This document shows positions 54,720 through 63,842 of a stretch of 64,000 nt of DNA, piece after piece. The position numbers and the translations under genes are program-made. The stretch is from an uncultured Gammaproteobacteria bacterium (GTDB taxonomy: Bacteria > Pseudomonadota > Gammaproteobacteria > DRLM01), in NCBI GenBank assembly GCA_947259075.1, contig CAMYKQ010000017.1, forward strand, positions 46,728 to 110,727, in the 5' to 3' direction. The first letter of the stretch is position 1; every line of letters begins with the position of its first letter. The notes under the pieces are model-generated. The model saw only the letters and a program-made list of their open reading frames with translations. It did not search any database and was not told the origin of the DNA.

Positions 54720-55946
54720 TTACCGTTTAGCGTCACCGTCCACCGGCAATGCATCCGGATAACGGCGGTACATCCATTTGATAATAAAAGGCGGCAAGAA
54801 CGTAGTGAGCACAATAACGATAATCATGGCGGCATGCACCTCACTGTTGAGTATCCCCGACACGCGCCCGAGCTCGGCAAAGATCAAACCCACCTCCCCG
54901 CGCGGGACCATGGCCAGACCAATTACCACCCCGCGCGGCCCGCCTTCGCGGATTATCAAACCACCCAACAACTTCCCCAACACCGCCAAGATAAAGGCCG
55001 ACAAAGAAAATATCCAAATGAACGCCGAGGACCAATCGATCTCACGCAGGTTAAGCGACAAACCCACGGTGACGAAAAAAATCGGGGTGAACAAATGAAT
55101 GATGGGTTTCATTTGCCCCTCGATCTTACGGCCGAAACCCGGATGGGTACTTATCGCCATACCAAAGGGCAAGAAAAAACGGCGTGATAAGGCCAGACCG
55201 GCCGCGAAACCTCCCAACAATTCCGGAGCGCCGATCACATGCGCCAACCAGGCGAAAAATAGCACCAAGGAAACAATGGCGGTGGGAATCATTCCCGGGA
55301 TCTGCGTAACCTCATCAAAATGTTTAATGAGCAGGGAAATTAGTTTGGCCACTAAGGGTGCCAGCAAGAAAAACACGCCGACGAACAATATCACTTTCCC
55401 GGCGTTGACGTAGCTGATGCCGCCACCGACATAAAACTCGTAAAGCATGGCCAATAACACGACACCCATGACATCGTCCAGCACCGCGGCGCCCAATACC
55501 ACTTGCGCCTCGTGGCTATGCTGCCGTTGCAAATCAGTGAGCACGCGCACGGTGATGCCGATGCTGGTAGCGGTAAGGGTCCCTCCCACAAACAAAGACG
55601 TCAGCAACGCAAGGTCAAAGAAAAAATAGCTGGCGGTAAAGCCAAAAACAAAAGGCAGTACAAAACCTACTGTCGCCACTAAAAAGGACTTCGCTCCCGT
55701 GGCGATCAAACGAGTGACGTCGGTTTCTAAACCAACCTCGAATAGCAGAAGGATGATGCCAATCTCCGCCAGGAGGTGAATGGCTTCCGTCGGCGCCAGC
55801 CAGCCCAACAGGCTAGGCCCCAGCACCACACCAGCCAATAACTCACCGATCACCGCCGGCACCTGTAAGCGCGCCGCCACCTCGGCGAACACCCGTGCCG
55901 TGAGCAAAATCACCATTAAATTAAGAAAGAAAGTGTGCGCTTCCAT
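54720..55946 (-). CDS. CPA2-type cation:proton antiporter (KefB/NapA-like)
   Basis: A 408-residue inner membrane antiporter with about twelve helices. Landmarks are VPAVIGELLAGVVLGPSLLG, LLLFEVGLETD, GGTLTATSIGITVRVL and the ion-binding GAAVLDDVMGVVLLA motif with two adjacent Asp, typical of electrogenic or K+/Na+ exchangers. There is no C-terminal TrkA-N regulatory domain. ATG 55946 is chosen for GGAGGCGGGG just upstream; the frame extends to 56066 with weaker starts. Confidence 0.9.
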   Translation of the reverse strand: MEAHTFFLNLMVILLTARVFAEVAARLQVPAVIGELLAGVVLGPSLLGWLAPTEAIHLLAEIGIILLLFEVGLETDVTRLIATGAKSFLVATVGFVLPFVFGFTASYFFFDLALLTSLFVGGTLTATSIGITVRVLTDLQRQHSHEAQVVLGAAVLDDVMGVVLLAMLYEFYVGGGISYVNAGKVILFVGVFFLLAPLVAKLISLLIKHFDEVTQIPGMIPTAIVSLVLFFAWLAHVIGAPELLGGFAAGLALSRRFFLPFGMAISTHPGFGRKIEGQMKPIIHLFTPIFFVTVGLSLNLREIDWSSAFIWIFSLSAFILAVLGKLLGGLIIREGGPRGVVIGLAMVPRGEVGLIFAELGRVSGILNSEVHAAMIIVIVLTTFLPPFIIKWMYRRYPDALPVDGDAKR

Positions 55947-56130
55947 CCCCGCCTCCGCTACCGCGCCCTCACACATATTGATATGTTCGTTCATAACATA
56001 CCATTGACGCACAGAGCAGTCATAAATATCGGGGAGGTGGAACAAAACCTTATCGAGGTAATTCACTCACGGACAGACACCACTCTTATATGACGAAGAC
56101 AATGAAATAGAAGGATTGAAACTGGGCACC

Positions 56131-57255
56131 TCAGCCGGGCACGAGCTGCAGATTAAACGCGCGTTGCACCAGCCATGCCCCAGCGACGGTAATAATGAGC
56201 CATGAACCCGCCGTCATCACCAATCGCTGATAAAGCCAGGTCTGGCGCGCCAACAAGGCCAAGGGCAGAAAGACGCAGACGATGGCGATTTGGCCGGTCT
56301 CGACGCCCACATTAAAGGCGGCGAGCGATAAGGCCAATAATCCCGGCGTCAAACCAAGCTCGATAAGCACCAATGCAAAACCGAAGCCATGCATCAACCC
56401 GAACGCAAACGCGATCAACCAACGGCGGCGATTAAATACTGGGTATATATTGTTGAGAGTTGCAATAATAATAGAGGCGGCAATGACGGACTCCACGAAA
56501 CGCGAGGGTGGCCTAACGACGTCCAATACCGCCAGACTTAACGTAATCGAATGCGCCAAGGTGAAGGCCGTCACAATTTTCAAGGTATCGATGACCGGAA
56601 CGCGGACCTCATTGACGCCTTGCCAACCATCCCTATTGCGTTGTAACACCGACGGCAATAGTAAAGCGATCAAAAATAAAATGTGGTCATAACCGGTCCA
56701 GATATGCCAAATTCCGGCGCGCAGATAATCACAAAATTGCTCAAATACGCCCGCTGGTTCAAAGGTGAACTCTTGATTCGCCCGCTCTGGGCTGAAGATG
56801 GCACTTCGCGTCTTAACACCATCATCAAGCCGCAGCAAGCCACGATGCTGAGGATCAATATCAGAAAACAAACTATAACCTAAGGTCAACATTCGCGGCA
56901 CGCTGGCGCAATTCACGGTAAATTTGATCACGTTGTAGGCGCCATCGCTATGCGTATCTACCATTTGCTCATCCATTGTCTTGGCGCAAAGCGCGCCATC
57001 ACTACTGATACGCAAGCGCGCCAATGCATAGGCGGAGATCGCATTTTCACGGGCACGTAATTCCCCCCAAGTAATGTCACCATCACCATTGCCGTCGATG
57101 CCGATGGCGTAATCCAGGTCACGCAATGCGATCTCCCATTGACCCTGTAATTCCGGCCCATGAATTTTCAGGCTAAGATAGCTATCGCTAGGCTTGTGGG
57201 CATACACCGGCAATGAAGATGCGAGAGCGATAAGAAACAGGATCATCTTCCTCAT
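56131..57255 (-). CDS. HupE/UreJ-like membrane protein with EF-hand loop
   Basis: A 374-residue protein: signal peptide ending SLPVYAHKPSDS, an exported domain of about 170 residues containing an EF-hand-like loop IDGNGDGDITWGEL, then a membrane domain of about seven helices with the HupE/UreJ motifs HIWTGYDHILFLIALLLPS, TAFTLAHSITLSL and FGLMHGFGFA. HupE/UreJ proteins are linked to nickel or other metal handling. The start overlaps the upstream TPR gene by 4 nt. Last gene of the ECF-controlled operon. Confidence 0.87.
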   Translation of the reverse strand: MRKMILFLIALASSLPVYAHKPSDSYLSLKIHGPELQGQWEIALRDLDYAIGIDGNGDGDITWGELRARENAISAYALARLRISSDGALCAKTMDEQMVDTHSDGAYNVIKFTVNCASVPRMLTLGYSLFSDIDPQHRGLLRLDDGVKTRSAIFSPERANQEFTFEPAGVFEQFCDYLRAGIWHIWTGYDHILFLIALLLPSVLQRNRDGWQGVNEVRVPVIDTLKIVTAFTLAHSITLSLAVLDVVRPPSRFVESVIAASIIIATLNNIYPVFNRRRWLIAFAFGLMHGFGFALVLIELGLTPGLLALSLAAFNVGVETGQIAIVCVFLPLALLARQTWLYQRLVMTAGSWLIITVAGAWLVQRAFNLQLVPG

Positions 57256-58454
57256 GGAGAAAACGCCTCAATGTGCCCGGCAATTTTGGTGAGATACACA
57301 TCTTCCATGCGCGCATTCACCAGCCATTTCAACAGCGGCTGCGCCCTGCGAGGTGCATTCGCGGCGAGCGCCGCCTCCAATAAGATGCGCGCATCGGCGG
57401 GCTCGCGTTGCACGGCCCAGTTTTCCTCGGCGAGCCGCAGGGCGCGACTTGCATCATTGCGTAAAAATAATGCAAAGCGCGCCTCTTCGCGCCGATGCGT
57501 AACATCCCCGCGCAAACGGCTGGCTTCAAAACGGCTGTCTAAGCTGGCGGCATGGTCCGTCGCCTCGGGAAGATTAAGCATCTGTTCCGCTATTGCCAAA
57601 CGCAAGAACAGAGGATCGGCACGAGTGCGCTCACGCAATAACTCGACTACGTCGGCGGCACGGCCTTGATCGAGAAGAAAATCGGCATAACTCGCAAGCA
57701 AATAGCTGTCAGCGGGCGCAGCCGCCAAGGCAAGCTGATAATGACGGTTCGCCGTGGCCGCATCACCAAGCCGCGCTGCCGCATCAGCGAGCAGGCTCTC
57801 GATCCATTGACGCATATCCGGGGACATATCCGGGCTCTGTTGTATTACCCTCTGCATCAAGGCGTAGCTGCGTTGCGCTTCGCCGTTGAGACTTGCAACC
57901 GCGGCCAAACACGTCACACCGATAAGCTGGCTGGTGGAACGAACTAGGGCGGCGCAATTTTTACGCGCCGCGTCATACTCGCCGCGCGCCTGTTGAATGG
58001 AGGCGCGCGTCAGCAATGCTTGCGCATGAGTGGGCTCATAACGCAGCACGGCGTCAAGATCGGCGAGCGCGGACATGAATTGATGATTGGCTTGAAGCAC
58101 GATGGCACGCAGTACCCGCACCTCCGCGGGAGGCTGGCTCTGCTCCCACCACGGCGCCAAGGCGGCTTGAGCGTAACCGAGATAACGCGGATCAGAATCG
58201 AGGCGCGCTTGTTTTATGTAGCTTTGAGCTAGTTTTCGCGCCAGCGCTAAATTATTCGGGTCCTGCATCAGCGCACGCCGTAGGCTTCTCAATTCGGCGG
58301 CGAACCTATCCGTCGGCTTCAGCGGCAGCCGCTCTAAAATAACCGCATCATCGGCTGGTGTATAAGGAACGGCACTCGCAATCAACGGCACACTCAGACC
58401 TATCAGCAGCCCACCTAGAACAAAGACGCGCCAGCTTGCATGATCTAATCCCAT
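57252..58454 (-). CDS. Tetratricopeptide-repeat protein, exported
   Basis: A 400-residue protein with a signal peptide (VFVLGGLLIGLSVPLIASAV) and about six to eight TPR-like helical pairs (NNLALARKLAQSYIKQARLD, HAQALLTRASIQQARGEYDA, DAATANRHYQLALAAAPADS). It probably acts as a periplasmic scaffold for DUF4331 or HupE partners; this is inferred from the operon. GAGGAA precedes the ATG. It is coupled to the HupE gene by a 4-nt overlap. Confidence 0.8.
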   Translation of the reverse strand: MGLDHASWRVFVLGGLLIGLSVPLIASAVPYTPADDAVILERLPLKPTDRFAAELRSLRRALMQDPNNLALARKLAQSYIKQARLDSDPRYLGYAQAALAPWWEQSQPPAEVRVLRAIVLQANHQFMSALADLDAVLRYEPTHAQALLTRASIQQARGEYDAARKNCAALVRSTSQLIGVTCLAAVASLNGEAQRSYALMQRVIQQSPDMSPDMRQWIESLLADAAARLGDAATANRHYQLALAAAPADSYLLASYADFLLDQGRAADVVELLRERTRADPLFLRLAIAEQMLNLPEATDHAASLDSRFEASRLRGDVTHRREEARFALFLRNDASRALRLAEENWAVQREPADARILLEAALAANAPRRAQPLLKWLVNARMEDVYLTKIAGHIEAFSP

Positions 58455-58516
58455 TGCTATTCCTCACTTCAATTTAGAAAGTGAGCGGCGGCCATAGCCG
58501 CCGCTCACTTTGAGCC

Positions 58517-58729
58517 TTATTGAATACGGACTGGCTCACTGTTTTCAGGCATGGTTTCCCTTATATGATCGACATTGACGGGCTCAACATCGTCCCTCGT
58601 GGCGCTGATGAAGGCGCTCACACGCAAGACAAAACCGTCCGTGGCATTATCGGCGTTATTCTCCGCATTGCAGGCCGTCAGAATAATAAGCGCCGCGAAA
58701 CAGGCGATCTTTCTTGAATGGGTAAACAT
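58517..58729 (-). CDS. Small lipoprotein in the DUF4331 operon
   Basis: A 70-residue predicted lipoprotein, signal peptide MFTHSRKIACFAALIILTAC with lipobox LTAC, and a short Asn/Asp-rich mature segment. ATG 58729 is chosen (GGAGG 8 nt upstream); ATG 58735 is in the same frame but too close to the ribosome binding site. It is 38 nt downstream of the DUF4331 gene and 62 nt upstream of the TPR gene. No known family. Confidence 0.65.
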   Translation of the reverse strand: MFTHSRKIACFAALIILTACNAENNADNATDGFVLRVSAFISATRDDVEPVNVDHIRETMPENSEPVRIQ

Positions 58730-58767
58730 CGTCATATCCTCCGCCTTACGCAAGCTTGATTTACACA

Positions 58768-60222
58768 TCAGTTCGGCGATCCGGGCAAGGGCATTTTCAA
58801 ATAGGGAAATGCATTATCGAAATATCCATCGTTGACCAGCGCGCCATCAGTAAGCGGCGCATTGCCCGCAGGCGCATCCGTGGGAGTACAGGCGATACTG
58901 AGCGTACACAGCTTGCCCATGACCACACGCAAGGCGATGTCCACTACGTCATCACCGGGGCGGCGGCCGTTGGGAAAACCAGCGTTATCACCAGCTATAA
59001 CACCGAGATTGTTCTGCGAACCCATGGGCGTGGCCGCGATGGCCGTATTGAGGCGCAACATTTCCGCCGGCGTTACCGCTTGCGGTTGGTTTAAGCCAGG
59101 AATGCCGGTAAGAAAGGCCATGACCAAATCATTGCGCGGAAAATTACTCGGTGCTGGTGCGCTGGGATAGAGCAGCTCAATCAAGGCCGGCAAGGTGGGA
59201 TGAGTAACATAGTCCGCAAACCGCGCGTCTTTATTCGGCTTCGATGCGTTGAATTTATCTTTGTCTTTAAGACCGATCACCACTTCGTTTACCAAGGGCA
59301 TGCCAAGACGCGAGACCTGCGCCCACGCACCACCCACCTTGACGGACTTTTGGTTGTTCGGCAGGTCGAGAATCAAGCGCGCTTGCCGCACGCTCGCGGT
59401 GGTCCAGGCGCCGATAACGGGATCGCTGCCATTGGTGAGGCAATTCGCGGGGAGCTCCAACTCGAGCGATGTGACATTTTTATCCGCGAGGTCATCCTTT
59501 TCGCCGTCAACTGGCCCCAAAGGATTGGTATTTATCAGATCAAAGACCTCACCAAGGTTGACCACGAAGGGATCTTTGCGCTGCCCCACGAACATCCGGC
59601 CGGCGGCGCTGCAACCCGGCACATTGATGTTATAAACATGCGCCGCGGCGTAACTTGCATAATCGGGAATGGATTTCGTGCCGATATTGTCCACAGGTTT
59701 ATCGAAACGCGTCGCCCCGGTATCGGCATTGCTGATAGCTTGGCGCCGTCCCTGGCGGCGGTCGCCGCGCACGATATCGACGCTGTAGCTCTGCACGACG
59801 TTCAGCGCCGCCGTATTGCCCGCCGCGATTGACCCCGAATTGATCAGCGGAATGGAAACGCTCTTGCCGCCGACATTGAGCTGGGTGTCATTTATCGCGT
59901 TATTAAATCGAAATTGAAAGGTGATGTTCTCGCGGGCGTCGCCGTCATTATCGATGTGGATTTCGTACAGTGCCTCCGGGTCGAGACTGAAATAGTTGGG
60001 ACCGCCGTAGGGATCTTGCAACGGCAGGTAATCCGCCACCAGAGTTACGAAACCGCTGCGGCTCGGCTCGTAACTCATGAACATATACAGGTCCGTGGCA
60101 TCCACCTTCGGTTGTTCGGTAATGAAAGGGGCTTCACGATGGCTCGATGCCTGCGCGGTCATCAGCGGCAGGCCGAGTGCAAGGGTACTCGCGATAGCGA
60201 GAGTCAATACTGGGGTTTTCAT
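58768..60222 (-). CDS. DUF4331 exported protein
   Basis: A 484-residue exported protein with signal peptide ending MTAQASSHREAPFIT; the SSHREAP start followed by VDATDLYMFMSYEP is the DUF4331 hallmark, with NYFSLDPEALYEIHIDNDGD further on and four Cys in the second half. Function in the family is unknown. ATG 60222 has GGAGG 5 nt upstream. First gene of DUF4331-lipoprotein-TPR-HupE, behind an ECF-type promoter identical in form to that of the divergent ECF sigma gene. Confidence 0.88.
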   Translation of the reverse strand: MKTPVLTLAIASTLALGLPLMTAQASSHREAPFITEQPKVDATDLYMFMSYEPSRSGFVTLVADYLPLQDPYGGPNYFSLDPEALYEIHIDNDGDARENITFQFRFNNAINDTQLNVGGKSVSIPLINSGSIAAGNTAALNVVQSYSVDIVRGDRRQGRRQAISNADTGATRFDKPVDNIGTKSIPDYASYAAAHVYNINVPGCSAAGRMFVGQRKDPFVVNLGEVFDLINTNPLGPVDGEKDDLADKNVTSLELELPANCLTNGSDPVIGAWTTASVRQARLILDLPNNQKSVKVGGAWAQVSRLGMPLVNEVVIGLKDKDKFNASKPNKDARFADYVTHPTLPALIELLYPSAPAPSNFPRNDLVMAFLTGIPGLNQPQAVTPAEMLRLNTAIAATPMGSQNNLGVIAGDNAGFPNGRRPGDDVVDIALRVVMGKLCTLSIACTPTDAPAGNAPLTDGALVNDGYFDNAFPYLKMPLPGSPN

Positions 60223-60265
60223 AGTCGCCTCCATGTCGTTAAGAAAAACTGTTGGTCACAACAGA

Positions 60266-60293
60266 GATACGCGGATGCATTCAATCTGGATGC
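60266..60293 (-). promoter_or_regulatory. ECF sigma promoter of the DUF4331 operon
   Basis: Reverse strand GCATCC (-35, 60293-60288), 16-nt spacer, CGTATC (-10, 60271-60266). The divergent ECF gene has the same two hexamers with the same spacer. The start point would be near 60258, about 36 nt before the DUF4331 ATG. Confidence 0.72.
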
Positions 60294-60336
60294 AGTGCCG
60301 TTGGCGGAAGGCGAGACGGAAAAAGGCATGCCCCAT

Positions 60337-60364
60337 GCATCCAGCACAACACTGAGGACGTATC
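60337..60364 (+). promoter_or_regulatory. ECF sigma promoter of the sigma/ChrR operon (autoregulatory)
   Basis: GCATCC (60337-60342), 16-nt spacer, CGTATC (60359-60364). Same -35, -10 and spacer length as the divergent DUF4331 promoter. It leaves a leader of about 175 nt before the sigma ATG. Confidence 0.7.
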
Positions 60365-60547
60365 TTTTATATGCGGGCCGCGAACGGGGATGGCGCAACT
60401 ATGTTAGAGATAGTTTTGAGCGAAAATTGCATCAACCCTGCGCCCGTGAGCGCCCATGATTTTTCCGCGCGGCAAGCCGCCGCGCCCCGTATGGCCGCCA
60501 AGCCAGCCTTGTGTGATAATCCCCCGGACCATAAGGGAGGGACCCGC

Positions 60548-61144
60548 ATGGGGTCGGCCGAGGATCAACAACGCAATACCCTGCTAGCTCAACTGATCAC
60601 GCGCATCGCGCAGCACGATCAAGATGCCTTGACCGGGCTTTATGACGCGAGCGCGGGCCAGCTCTACGCCTTGGCGCTGCGCATCACCGGCGAACAGAGC
60701 AGTGCGGAAGAAGTCGTGTCCGATACCTATTATCAAATCTGGAATCAGGCTGGTCTCTACGATGCGAACCGTGGCAGGGTACTGGTCTGGATGATGACTA
60801 TTTGCCGCAGCCGCGCCTTGGACAAACTGCGCCGGCGTGACACGGCTGACACCCATCCTGACCCGCAAAGCCTCTACACCGATCCACGGCCGGATGACAA
60901 CAGCCCCCTGAATATACTTCTGGCTACCGAACGCGGCAGCGCCCTGCATAGCGCGCTGCAAGCGTTGACGCCGCGCGACCGCTTGCTGTTGAGCCTCGCG
61001 TTCTTCAAAGGTTTAAGTCATCACGAAATCGCTCAAGAGACAGGCATGCCCTTGGGAAGCATCAAAAGCATCTTGCGCCGCTCCATGCAGTCTCTGCGCT
61101 CGGTTCTGGAGCACGGGGGAGTCAGCGTGGAGGAATTATCATGA
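60548..61144 (+). CDS. ECF RNA polymerase sigma factor (RpoE/ECF11-like)
   Basis: A 198-residue ECF sigma factor: region 2 (LTGLYDASAGQLYALALRIT, AEEVVSDTYYQIWNQ, GRVLVWMMTICRSRALDKLR) and region 4 (LQALTPRDRLLLSLAFFKGL, HHEIAQETGMPLGSIKS, RRSMQSLRSVL). The start at 60548 has AAGGGAGGGACC upstream; the frame is open further upstream, but the predicted promoter ends there. It overlaps the ChrR-type anti-sigma gene by 4 nt, the standard sigma/anti-sigma pairing. Confidence 0.93.
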   Translation: MGSAEDQQRNTLLAQLITRIAQHDQDALTGLYDASAGQLYALALRITGEQSSAEEVVSDTYYQIWNQAGLYDANRGRVLVWMMTICRSRALDKLRRRDTADTHPDPQSLYTDPRPDDNSPLNILLATERGSALHSALQALTPRDRLLLSLAFFKGLSHHEIAQETGMPLGSIKSILRRSMQSLRSVLEHGGVSVEELS

Positions 61145-61608
61145 GCAAACACCGTGGCCGCCCCGGCACACAAGTCATCGAAACTGAATTGCTGGAAGCC
61201 CTGCTATCGGCCAGCACCCCGGTCACGCCGCCCGCCGGCTTGCGCGCCCAGGTGCTGGAGCGCGTGCGCCAAACGGAAAAGCAGACTGACTTCATCACCG
61301 TGAAAGAAACACAGGGTTGGAAAGAATTGATCCCGGGCATCACCGTCAAACGACTCTGCATCGATGAGCACGCCGGCACCAAATCCTTCTTGCTCCGCGC
61401 ACAGGCCGGCATGAGCCTGCCGGGGCACGCGCATCAAGGCTTCGAGGAATGCATGGTGCTGGAAGGCGAATTCACCATGGGCGAACTCACCTTGCGCGCC
61501 GGTGATTATCATGCCGCACCCGCCGGCAGCTCACACCCCATGGCGAGCACGGCCACTGGCGTCACCGTCTATCTGCGCGCGGCCATCGCTGATTATCCAG
61601 GCGTGTAA
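61141..61608 (+). CDS. ChrR-like cupin anti-sigma factor
   Basis: A 155-residue protein with a cupin core: FLLRAQAGMSLPGHAHQGFEECMVLEG split as RAQAGMSLPGHAHQG and FEECMVLEGEF, which supply the metal-binding His/Glu set, and HAAPAGSSHPM with the last His. The N-terminal 50 residues may contact the sigma factor, but the Zn-binding HX3CX2C motif of ChrR is not evident there, so release may differ from Rhodobacter ChrR, which responds to singlet oxygen. 4-nt overlap with the sigma gene. Confidence 0.85.
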   Translation: MSKHRGRPGTQVIETELLEALLSASTPVTPPAGLRAQVLERVRQTEKQTDFITVKETQGWKELIPGITVKRLCIDEHAGTKSFLLRAQAGMSLPGHAHQGFEECMVLEGEFTMGELTLRAGDYHAAPAGSSHPMASTATGVTVYLRAAIADYPGV

Positions 61609-61707
61609 CCACAACAATGCGGCCAACGCATACCGGCACAAGCGCGCTGCGTAGCGATTCACAAAATAAGGCCGCGCAAACCGCTAAGCAGTCTGGCTAA
61701 GACAAAT

Positions 61708-61738
61708 AAAAAAAGGGCCGCATCGCTGCAGCCCTTTG
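61708..61738 (-). terminator. Intrinsic terminator after tRNA-Glu
   Basis: On the reverse strand AAAGGGCTGC and GCGGCCCTTT form a 10-bp stem (one G-U) around AGCGAT, followed by T residues. It ends the gltX-tRNA-Ala-tRNA-Glu transcript. Confidence 0.85.
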
Positions 61739-61745
61739 ATTAAGA

Positions 61746-61822
61746 TGGCGTCCCCATGGGGATTCGAACCCCAGTTACCGCCGTGAAAGGGCGGTGTCCT
61801 AGGCCGGCTAGACGATGGGGAC
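61746..61822 (-). tRNA. tRNA-Glu (anticodon TTC)
   Basis: Full cloverleaf: acceptor stem GTCCCCA/TGGGGAC, anticodon loop CTTTCAC with anticodon TTC, T-loop GGTTCGAATCC, encoded CCA at 61748-61746. It lies downstream of gltX, which makes the synthetase for this tRNA. Confidence 0.97.
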
Positions 61823-61877
61823 GCAAACCGTGTTGTCAAACAATGGGCTGGTACCGCCAGCCCGGTGACTCTTTATT

Positions 61878-61953
<76 letters not shown>

Positions 61954-61991
61954 GAAGGAAGCGCGCATTTTCCGCGAACAAACCGGCCCTG

Positions 61992-63419
61992 TCAAGACTC
62001 CGCCGCCGCCGCGTTCGTCTTATTTTCACGCGCGAAGGCGATGGCGCGATCAATGCGGCGCACCACCCGTTCACGGCCGATCAAACACAAGGTGATATCG
62101 ATGGGCGGCGATACCGTGCCGCCCGTCACCGCCACCCGCAGCGGCTGCGCCAGCTTGCCCAATTTCAGTTCAAACGCCTCCGCGGCATCAATCACGGCTT
62201 GATGCAAGCCGGGAGCGGTCCACTCCGGCAGAGATTCGATGCGCTGCCTCAGCGCCGCCAAGGGCTCGGCTACCGCCGCGTTCAAATGCTTCACCGCGCC
62301 CGGGTCGTATTCGCTGAAATCGCGATAGAAACACGCGCTCTGCCCCGCCATCTCCTTCAGCGTCTTACTGCGCTCGCGCAAGGCCTCCACCACCGCCGTC
62401 AAGGGCGGGCCCTGCGTGGGGTCCAGCCCCAGCTGCCCCATATGCCAGCTCAAATGATGGGCCACATGAGCCGGCTCGCAGGTCTTCATATAATGCTGGT
62501 TGAGCCACAGCAGCTTGCCCGGGTTGATGCTCGAGGCAGAGTTGTTAATGTCGGGAATATCGAACAACGCGAACATCTCGTCCTTGGTGAAAATTTCCTG
62601 ATCGCCGTGCGACCAGCCCAGCCGCGCCAAATAATTGAGCACGGCCTCGGGCAAGAAACCCTCTTCGCGGTATTGCATCACACTCACCGCGCCGTGGCGC
62701 TTCGATAAACGTTTGCCGTCCTCGCCGAGTATCATTGGCAAATGGGCGTACACCGGCGGCGTGCCACCCAGGGATTGCAGAATATTAATTTGCCGCGGCG
62801 TGTTGTTGAGGTGGTCGTCGCCACGGATCACATGGCTGACTTTCATATCCATATCGTCCACCACCACCGTGAAGTTATAGGTCGGCGTGCCGTCGGAACG
62901 AGCGATGATGAGATCGTCCAGTTCCGCGTTTTGAAACACCACGCGGCCGCGCACTTGATCCTCCACCACCACCACGCCGTCGGTGGGATTTTTGAAACGC
63001 ACCACGTAGTCGGCCCCCTCCGAGGGCGGCGCCATCAGGCGGCGGCAACGGCCGTCGTAGCGCGGCTTTTCCTTGTTCGCCATCTGCGTCTCGCGCAATT
63101 GCTCCAGCCGCTCCTTGGAACAATAACAGCGGTAGGCCTTGCCCTCGGCCAGCATTTGGCGTTTGACCTGCTCATAACGCTCGAAGCGCTCGGTCTGACG
63201 AAACGGCCCCTCGTCGTAATCCAAGCCCAGCCAGGTCATGCCCTCTAAAATCGCATTGATCGATTCCAGCGTGGAGCGCTCCAGGTCGGTGTCCTCGATG
63301 CGCAGGATGAAAGTGCCGCCGTGCTTGCGGGCATACAGCCACGAAAACAGCGCGGTGCGGGCGCCACCGATATGGAGATAACCGGTGGGACTGGGGGCGA
63401 ATCGAGTGCGGATAGTCAT
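61992..63419 (-). CDS. gltX: Glutamate--tRNA ligase
   Basis: Charges tRNA-Glu. From ATG 63419 the product has 475 residues, the usual class I GluRS length, starting MTIRTRFAPSPTGYLHIGGA with the HIGH-type motif, and containing IARSDGTPTYNFTVVVDD and KRLSKRHGAVSV (KMSKS-type). In-frame ATGs at 63443 and 63446 are alternatives. The tRNA-Ala and tRNA-Glu genes follow on the same strand after 38 nt. Confidence 0.96.
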   Translation of the reverse strand: MTIRTRFAPSPTGYLHIGGARTALFSWLYARKHGGTFILRIEDTDLERSTLESINAILEGMTWLGLDYDEGPFRQTERFERYEQVKRQMLAEGKAYRCYCSKERLEQLRETQMANKEKPRYDGRCRRLMAPPSEGADYVVRFKNPTDGVVVVEDQVRGRVVFQNAELDDLIIARSDGTPTYNFTVVVDDMDMKVSHVIRGDDHLNNTPRQINILQSLGGTPPVYAHLPMILGEDGKRLSKRHGAVSVMQYREEGFLPEAVLNYLARLGWSHGDQEIFTKDEMFALFDIPDINNSASSINPGKLLWLNQHYMKTCEPAHVAHHLSWHMGQLGLDPTQGPPLTAVVEALRERSKTLKEMAGQSACFYRDFSEYDPGAVKHLNAAVAEPLAALRQRIESLPEWTAPGLHQAVIDAAEAFELKLGKLAQPLRVAVTGGTVSPPIDITLCLIGRERVVRRIDRAIAFARENKTNAAAAES

Positions 63420-63538
63420 GGGCTTGCTGCTGTGCTCCGTCATCATGCTTACGAGGCCGCGTATTTTAGCAGGGGACCCGCCGCGCCGACAGGCCGCATT
63501 TGACGACCGCGGCCTCAGCCCGTACAATTTGCGCCCTC

Positions 63539-63613
63539 GGGCGGTTAGCTCAGCGGTAGAGCACTGCTTTCACACGGCAGGGGTCGCAGGTTCAATCCCT
63601 GCACCGCCCACCA
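63539..63613 (+). tRNA. tRNA-Val (anticodon CAC)
   Basis: Acceptor stem GGGCGGT/ACCGCCC, D-arm AGCTCAGCGGTAGAGC, anticodon stem CTGCT/GGCAG (one G-T) with loop TTCACAC (anticodon CAC), T-arm GCAGGTTCAATCCCTGC, encoded CCA at 63611-63613. Divergent from gltX. Confidence 0.96.
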
Positions 63614-63842
63614 AATCCAACAAGAACTTACCCAGTTCTCGCACCTTCAACCGGCATTCAGCGCGACCCGATTGCGGCCAGCCGCTAACCGCGCCGCCGC
63701 GCGCGGGCTTTCCAAGCCCCGTCCCCGCAGCGGTCTCGCGCCTCACACCCCGGCCCCAAGCGGCTTTTTGCGCGCAAAGGCTCACGCCTCATGCATGCAG
63801 CGGTTACGCCTAGGCGTGATTCCACACCCGAGAAACTGCGGA

